NCBI GenBank assembly: GCA_018056165.1
Contig: JAGPGD010000003.1
Location: 51,307 to 88,514, forward strand
Reading direction: 5' to 3'
Source of the DNA: Paludibacteraceae bacterium
GTDB lineage: Bacteria; Bacteroidota; Bacteroidia; Bacteroidales; Paludibacteraceae
Length of the DNA: 37,208 nucleotides
Below the pieces are notes generated by a model. It ran no database searches, had not been told where the DNA came from, and saw only the letters and a list, made by a program, of their open reading frames with translations. The position numbers and the translations under genes are program-made. Shown here in pieces: positions 33,438-37,208 of the stretch; within the stretch, counting starts at the first letter, position 1; each line of letters opens with the position of its first letter.

Positions 33438-34487
33438 TCATATAATCTGCGAAAGCTTAGGAGATTTAATTGAACGAAACAATAACTCATCATAAGGATG
33501 GCGTTTATGCAATTCCCAATTTTCTAAAGCTATTTGTTTGGAAGAGTTTGCATAGCAATATTCACACAAATGTGGACAGGTATTATACTCGCCAATGTCT
33601 TTGCTGACAATGCATCCACAAAATTTTCTTTGTCCTTTGTCTTTATTATCTTTGGTTTTTACAAAGGTTGGAGTGGGATGAAATATATCTGCTGGAATGA
33701 TTTTTACGGCAAGAAAATCCATCAACTTTTTGTCCTGATAGAAAAGTTTAATGATCAAATCATCATCAATACATTTATTATGCTTTATACCATATTTTTC
33801 CAACGAAATTTGTTCGGCACATGTTGCTAATTCGAAATTCCAATTTTTATTCAAAGCTTGGACCCCTGCTGCAAATTCATTCATGGTTCGTTCGTTAAAC
33901 TCTTGATAATGAATAGAACTGTTTCGCAGATTGTTTTGAACTTTTTTGTAGATTTTAATATCAGCAAAACTGAAAACCAGTTTTTGAGTATGATTTTTTA
34001 ATTGATTTCCAATATTTTCTATTTTTCTCAATAATTCATCAATTCCAATCTTATCAGTTAAAATCAGGGGATCGAAGCGCCAAATCACTTTTTCTTTGCC
34101 AATTCGTTCGGATAATTGCTGAAAAGTTTCTATTCTTTGTTGGACATTGGGGACACGAGGTTCTAATTTTTCTTTGTCATAATCATTCAATGTGAATTGA
34201 AAATAATAATTAAATCCTTTTTCCTCAAAGAAATCTAAATATTTCAATAGCGGTTTTGGATTTTTTGAGCAGAACACAAAAAGTCGTGCCTTTGAGAAAG
34301 CAACATAAGAAGAAACACCATTAAAAGGATTGTTCCATTTAAGATAACCTTCATTGATCCTTTGGATTAACCAATCGGAATAAAAAGCAGGAATATCCGT
34401 AGCACGGCTGGCTGAAATGATAATGGGGGCTATCGCTTCTATCATTTCACCATGTTGGTTTGTTATTTTAACTGTATCCCACTTCAT
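33438..34487 (-). CDS. DUF1848 family protein with C-terminal cysteine cluster
   Basis: The 349-residue protein matches DUF1848: IISASRATDIPAFYSDWL near the start, VFCSKNPKPLLKYLDFF, YYFQFTLNDYDKEKLEPRVP, KVIWRFDPLIL, and a C-terminal FCGCIVSKDIGEYNTCPHLC followed by EYCYAN. The CxC and CxxxCxxC cysteines are suited to binding an iron-sulphur cluster or zinc, and the family is thought to resemble radical-SAM or DNA photoproduct lyase proteins. No reaction is established that I can cite. It stands alone on the minus strand between the exporter operon and the candidate small RNA. Confidence 0.88.
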   Translation of the reverse strand: MKWDTVKITNQHGEMIEAIAPIIISASRATDIPAFYSDWLIQRINEGYLKWNNPFNGVSSYVAFSKARLFVFCSKNPKPLLKYLDFFEEKGFNYYFQFTLNDYDKEKLEPRVPNVQQRIETFQQLSERIGKEKVIWRFDPLILTDKIGIDELLRKIENIGNQLKNHTQKLVFSFADIKIYKKVQNNLRNSSIHYQEFNERTMNEFAAGVQALNKNWNFELATCAEQISLEKYGIKHNKCIDDDLIIKLFYQDKKLMDFLAVKIIPADIFHPTPTFVKTKDNKDKGQRKFCGCIVSKDIGEYNTCPHLCEYCYANSSKQIALENWELHKRHPYDELLFRSIKSPKLSQII

Positions 34488-34703
34488 TAATTTTCAATTG
34501 ATTAAAAAAAAACAAGAATAAAGATACTAAAAAACTTACTACATTTGACAAATCATGAGTAAAATATTTTCAAATTGGTTTTAACTGAGAAGGAGAATGA
34601 ATTTTAACGGAGTATATAAATCTGATTATCAGTTGATTTTGATAAAATCATGAAAAAACCTCATTTTTAACAAAAAATTTTTTAGAAATTAAGAATAAAT
34701 TAT

Positions 34704-34711
34704 TATATTTG
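34704..34711 (+). promoter_or_regulatory. -7 element of the candidate small RNA
   Basis: TATATTTG fits TAnnTTTG and lies about 17 bases before the closing stem of the RNA. The -33 position reads TTTAG, an imperfect match. Confidence 0.5.
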
Positions 34712-34717
34712 CATAAG

Positions 34718-34912
34718 AGAAAGCTAGCCGCATTGTTCTGAGACTGGAAAACTCATCAGTGAAATATTCATTCCGAGAAAGGTCTGGCTTTCAATGGCGG
34801 GCTGCGCCTTCGGGTATCCGTCAGCAATGGCGGACGGCAGATTACAGAGAAAGCTAACGTCTCAAATCCTATTTATAGGAGTTTTTCTCATGAAGAACAA
34901 TGCGGTTTTTTT
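34718..34912 (+). ncRNA. Candidate structured small RNA (6S-like shape)
   Basis: A GC-rich, non-coding segment of about 195 bases is closed by a perfect 12-bp stem, CCGCATTGTTCT (34728-34739) with AGAACAATGCGG (34894-34905), followed by seven T residues (34906-34912). Inside lie GAGAC/GTCTC (34740-34744 with 34859-34863), GCTTTC/GAAAGC, a GCC-TTCG-GGT tetraloop hairpin, and TCCTA-TTTA-TAGGA (34867-34880). A promoter match precedes it and the T-run after the closing stem forms a terminator. The size and the single closed rod with a bulged centre resemble 6S RNA, but I cannot match its conserved bases, so the class is open. Confidence 0.6.
34906..34912 (+). terminator. T-run ending the candidate small RNA
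   Basis: Seven T residues directly after the right arm of the 12-bp closing stem, the standard form of an intrinsic terminator. Confidence 0.6.
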
Positions 34913-35228
34913 ATGTCAGCCTTTCCTTTATCCTTAGTTCCAATTAGAAATATATTTAGCATATATTGACTTTATTAGATGAAAGATAAAATGCTATTTT
35001 TGGATGGGATGTTTCAATTTCAACCTTATTTGTTTTTTTATTCTTAAGAGGGTGTTCCAAAAGGGCACTTTCTTTTTAATATTAAGCAGCTCGATCAAAG
35101 GTTAAATTTTAATTTGGAGTAACTTTGTTTTTAATTTTTTGGAACAAGCGAAGAATAAGCAGCTGAATTCAAGTTGCATTAATTACTTGAATTTACGTCC
35201 ATTTTTAAGTTGTGTTTATTGACTTGTT
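34913..35228. other. Intergenic region with short inverted repeats, possible relic
   Basis: No gene is seen. GTTCCAAAA (35054-35062) and TTTTGGAAC (35137-35145) form a 9-bp inverted repeat enclosing 74 bases, which could be a remnant of a small mobile element. A related word, AAGCAGCT, occurs twice (near 35084 and 35157). AATTCAAGT (35166-35174) pairs with ACTTGAATT (35185-35193), 36 bases after the lpdA stop, and may be its terminator, although no T-run follows on the minus strand. Confidence 0.4.
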
Positions 35229-36584
35229 TTAAAAAGTAAAAAGGGTTTCTTTGATAATTTCGCTTACTGTCGGATGAGGAAAAACAATTTCTTGCATTTC
35301 TTTCACTGTCATTTCCTGTTCGATAGCCATGCAGGCTCCATAAATCATTTCGCTGCAAGGATTTCCCACCATATGCACGCCGATGATTTCTCCATGTTTT
35401 TCGCCTGTCAGTATTTTGCAAAGGCCATTACCTCCTTCGTTTTCGGCTACGAAACGGCCGGCAGAAGTCATGGGAAGTTTGGATACATGGTATGCAATGC
35501 CGTTAGCTTTGGCCGATTCTTCCGTTTCACCTACTCCCGCAACTTCGGGATTGGTATAAACCACACCCGGAATGGCATGATAGCGCATCCTATCGTTACC
35601 CCCCGTCAGGTTGTTCACCACCACTTCGCCTTCGCGAATCGCCGTATGAGCCAACAACGAAAATCCTGTTACATCTCCTGCGGCAAAAACACCGGGCACG
35701 TTGGTGCGCATTTTTTCGTTAACCTTAATGCCGTTTCCCTTCAGCTCCACATTCAGGGTTTCCAACCCAAAACCTTTGGTAACCGGCCGACGGCCTACAC
35801 TCAGTAATATTTTTTCGCCTTCAACGGTTTGTGCTTTTCCGTCTTTTTCGAAAACAACCTTTTTCCCATCTAGCTGAATAACTTTTGCATTCAAATAAAA
35901 TTCAATGCCCTTCTTGGTATAAATATCGCGCAACATGGCAGAAATTTCCCCATCCAAACCTCCGAGTATTTCGGGAAGCATTTCCACAACCGTCACTTTT
36001 GTACCCAAGCTGTTAAAAAAGGAAGCAAATTCCATCCCGATTACACCGCCTCCAATAATGACAAGCGATTGGGGTTGCTCTTTCAAATCCAAAATTTCGC
36101 GGTTGGTAACCACAATATCACCGGCTTCCGTCAATCCCGGAATAGGCGGAACGGATGCTTCCGATCCTGTGCAGATCAACAAATTGGCTCCATGATAGCT
36201 TTCACCGTTGCAGGAAACCTCAATGCCGCCTGTACCTCTTCCGCAAATCCGGGCCTCGCCTTTAACCACGGTAACTTGGTTTGCCTTCATCTTGCCTTCC
36301 ACACCCAGTACCAACTTGCGGACTACTTTATTTTTCCGGCTGACGATTTTACCGTAATCGAAACGAACATGTTCCGCCATTACTCCATATTTATCGCCAT
36401 GCAACGCATTTTCGTAAGTTTTAGCACTGTAAAGCATGGTTTTTGTAGGAATGCAACCTTCATTCAAACAAACACCCCCCATCGCTTTCTTTTCGAACAA
36501 AAGCACCTTAAGACCTTTATGTCCTGCGCGTTCGGCAGCCACATAGCCTGCAGGTCCTCCTCCTATAATCAATAAATCGAACAT
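35229..36584 (-). CDS. lpdA: Dihydrolipoyl dehydrogenase
   Basis: This FAD flavoenzyme re-oxidises dihydrolipoamide of 2-oxoacid dehydrogenase or glycine cleavage complexes with NAD+. The 451-residue protein has the FAD motif IIGGGPAGYVAAERA (GGGPAG at 8-13), the redox disulphide GGVCLNEGCIPTK (Cys39, Cys44), the NAD motif VIIGGGVIGMEFASFF, the second FAD motif TNVPGVFAAGDVTG and the active-site His-Glu pair in HPTVSE (His437, Glu442). It is full length. GC content is visibly higher than in the rest of the window, which produces long shadow frames on the plus strand. No partner E1 or E2 gene is present here, so its complex cannot be named. Confidence 0.96.
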   Translation of the reverse strand: MFDLLIIGGGPAGYVAAERAGHKGLKVLLFEKKAMGGVCLNEGCIPTKTMLYSAKTYENALHGDKYGVMAEHVRFDYGKIVSRKNKVVRKLVLGVEGKMKANQVTVVKGEARICGRGTGGIEVSCNGESYHGANLLICTGSEASVPPIPGLTEAGDIVVTNREILDLKEQPQSLVIIGGGVIGMEFASFFNSLGTKVTVVEMLPEILGGLDGEISAMLRDIYTKKGIEFYLNAKVIQLDGKKVVFEKDGKAQTVEGEKILLSVGRRPVTKGFGLETLNVELKGNGIKVNEKMRTNVPGVFAAGDVTGFSLLAHTAIREGEVVVNNLTGGNDRMRYHAIPGVVYTNPEVAGVGETEESAKANGIAYHVSKLPMTSAGRFVAENEGGNGLCKILTGEKHGEIIGVHMVGNPCSEMIYGACMAIEQEMTVKEMQEIVFPHPTVSEIIKETLFTF

Positions 36585-36984
36585 AGCATTTTATTTTAAA
36601 TGATTATCCGCAAGAAGACCTATTATAAATTCTTGATCTGAAATCGGAGTTGTAGCTTACAGCAGCAACAAGCAACCTATCGAAGATGGCATCAGCAAAA
36701 TAGCGTCGGTTGAATTTATAATGGATTTTCCTTTCAAAAGTGGTATATTTTATATATAACAAATTGATTATTATTTGTTTAATGTGTTTTTTAAATAATT
36801 TTTTGCTTACAGTGTAATTATTAGTTGTTTATCACATATTGAATATTATTTTATTTTTACAAACATACAAAAAAATTCAATAAAATAACTTTGTTAGAAG
36901 AAAAAAATAGTATTTTTTCTTGCGTACATTAAATTTACTGGAATATTCTTAAAAGCCGATTGGTATTGGCTTTTAGATCATTTT
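36585..36984. other. AT-rich intergenic region upstream of lpdA
   Basis: No gene is seen. A minus-strand TATGTTTG (36867-36860) fits a -7 element for lpdA but lacks a -33 partner and would leave a 270-base leader. AAAAGCC (36951-36957) and GGCTTTT (36968-36974) form a 7-bp hairpin, perhaps the terminator or end of the decayed transposase next to it. Confidence 0.4.
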
Positions 36985-37208
36985 TTACAAAATTTGGAAG
37001 GGAAAATCCGTATAACAGAACTCGTTGAAATAGTATTGTAAATATTCCTTAGAAAGCTGATGATGTACGTCCAATAGCAACCGTTTAACATTGCCAATGG
37101 CAATATGTACCCAGGGTAATATCTTTGGCATGTCTTCGGGCTTTACAACCTGTGCATCGTGTGATTTAACATGCTCAGCCAACTTGCTGTAAAAAGTAGC
37201 ATCATCGG
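36985..37208 (-). pseudogene. 3' fragment of an IS1595/ISXO2-type transposase, probably decayed
   Basis: The frame is open to the window edge and reads KLAEHVKSHDAQVVK, then LPWVHIAIGNVKRLLLDVHH and YLQYYFNEFCY. This is the conserved C-terminal end of the ISXO2-like (IS1595-family) DDE transposase. In intact members FCY is followed by a basic FNRR-type ending and more residues. Here it changes to TDFPFQIL and stops, so the end is probably frameshifted or replaced. The N-terminal part lies beyond the window. An initiation codon inside the window (TTG at 37182) is unlikely to be the true start. Confidence 0.75.

Noticed and set aside
35274..36575. Long plus-strand frames (35274-35807 and 36069-36575)
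   Set aside because: They are antisense to lpdA, show no recognised motifs and arise from its higher GC content.

Overview
This window comes from an AT-rich member of the Bacteroidota, most likely Bacteroidales. The evidence is a SusC/SusD outer-membrane pair, a type IX secretion (T9SS) C-terminal sorting domain, many short lipoprotein signals, and promoters that fit the Bacteroidota -33 TTTG / -7 TAnnTTTG pattern. No rRNA, tRNA or CRISPR array was seen.

Layout. 1-846 (minus) is the N-terminal part of a secreted repeat protein that runs off the left edge and carries an 81-bp in-frame tandem repeat. 1283-5202 (plus) is a housekeeping block: ftsY, rimO, a small HU-like protein, and a larger HU protein fused to a membrane segment and a LysM-like domain. 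5229-27479 (all minus) is a polysaccharide-utilisation-type locus of about 22 kb. In transcription order it holds an AGE-family epimerase, a T9SS-exported beta-propeller, a DUF5009/HGSNAT-type membrane acetyltransferase, SusC, SusD, a lipoprotein propeller, a GHL10-like lipoprotein, a GDPD-SGNH-SGNH fusion, an unrecognised lipoprotein, a second GHL10-like protein, a lipoprotein FAD oxidoreductase, a Tat-exported DUF4434 protein, a sugar-porter MFS transporter and a second Tat-exported DUF4434 protein. Two long perfect hairpins divide it into probable transcription units. A divergent ROK-family regulator (29618-30826) lies next to it but is separated from the shared promoter region by an IS4-family insertion (27932-29602).

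30856-33094 (minus) is a compact ABC-2 exporter operon: ATPase, permease, YtrA-type GntR regulator and an uncatalogued 54-residue membrane protein. A palindromic operator sits directly over its predicted transcription start. After a DUF1848 protein comes a strongly structured, GC-rich candidate small RNA (about 34718-34912) with its own promoter and terminator. It is followed by a dihydrolipoyl dehydrogenase gene that is clearly more GC-rich than the rest, and by the 3' end of a decayed IS1595/ISXO2-type transposase at the right edge.

How the locus may work (inference). The surface and periplasmic enzymes suggest a glycan with phosphodiester and ester substituents: GDPD for phosphodiesters, SGNH for esters, GHL10 and DUF4434 for the backbone. 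HGSNAT-like acetylation of a non-acetylated amino sugar, MFS import, cytosolic AGE epimerisation and ROK control point to amino-sugar catabolism. No classical GH, PL or sulfatase family was recognised, so the locus would depend on poorly characterised families. It is the best candidate here for an undescribed system.
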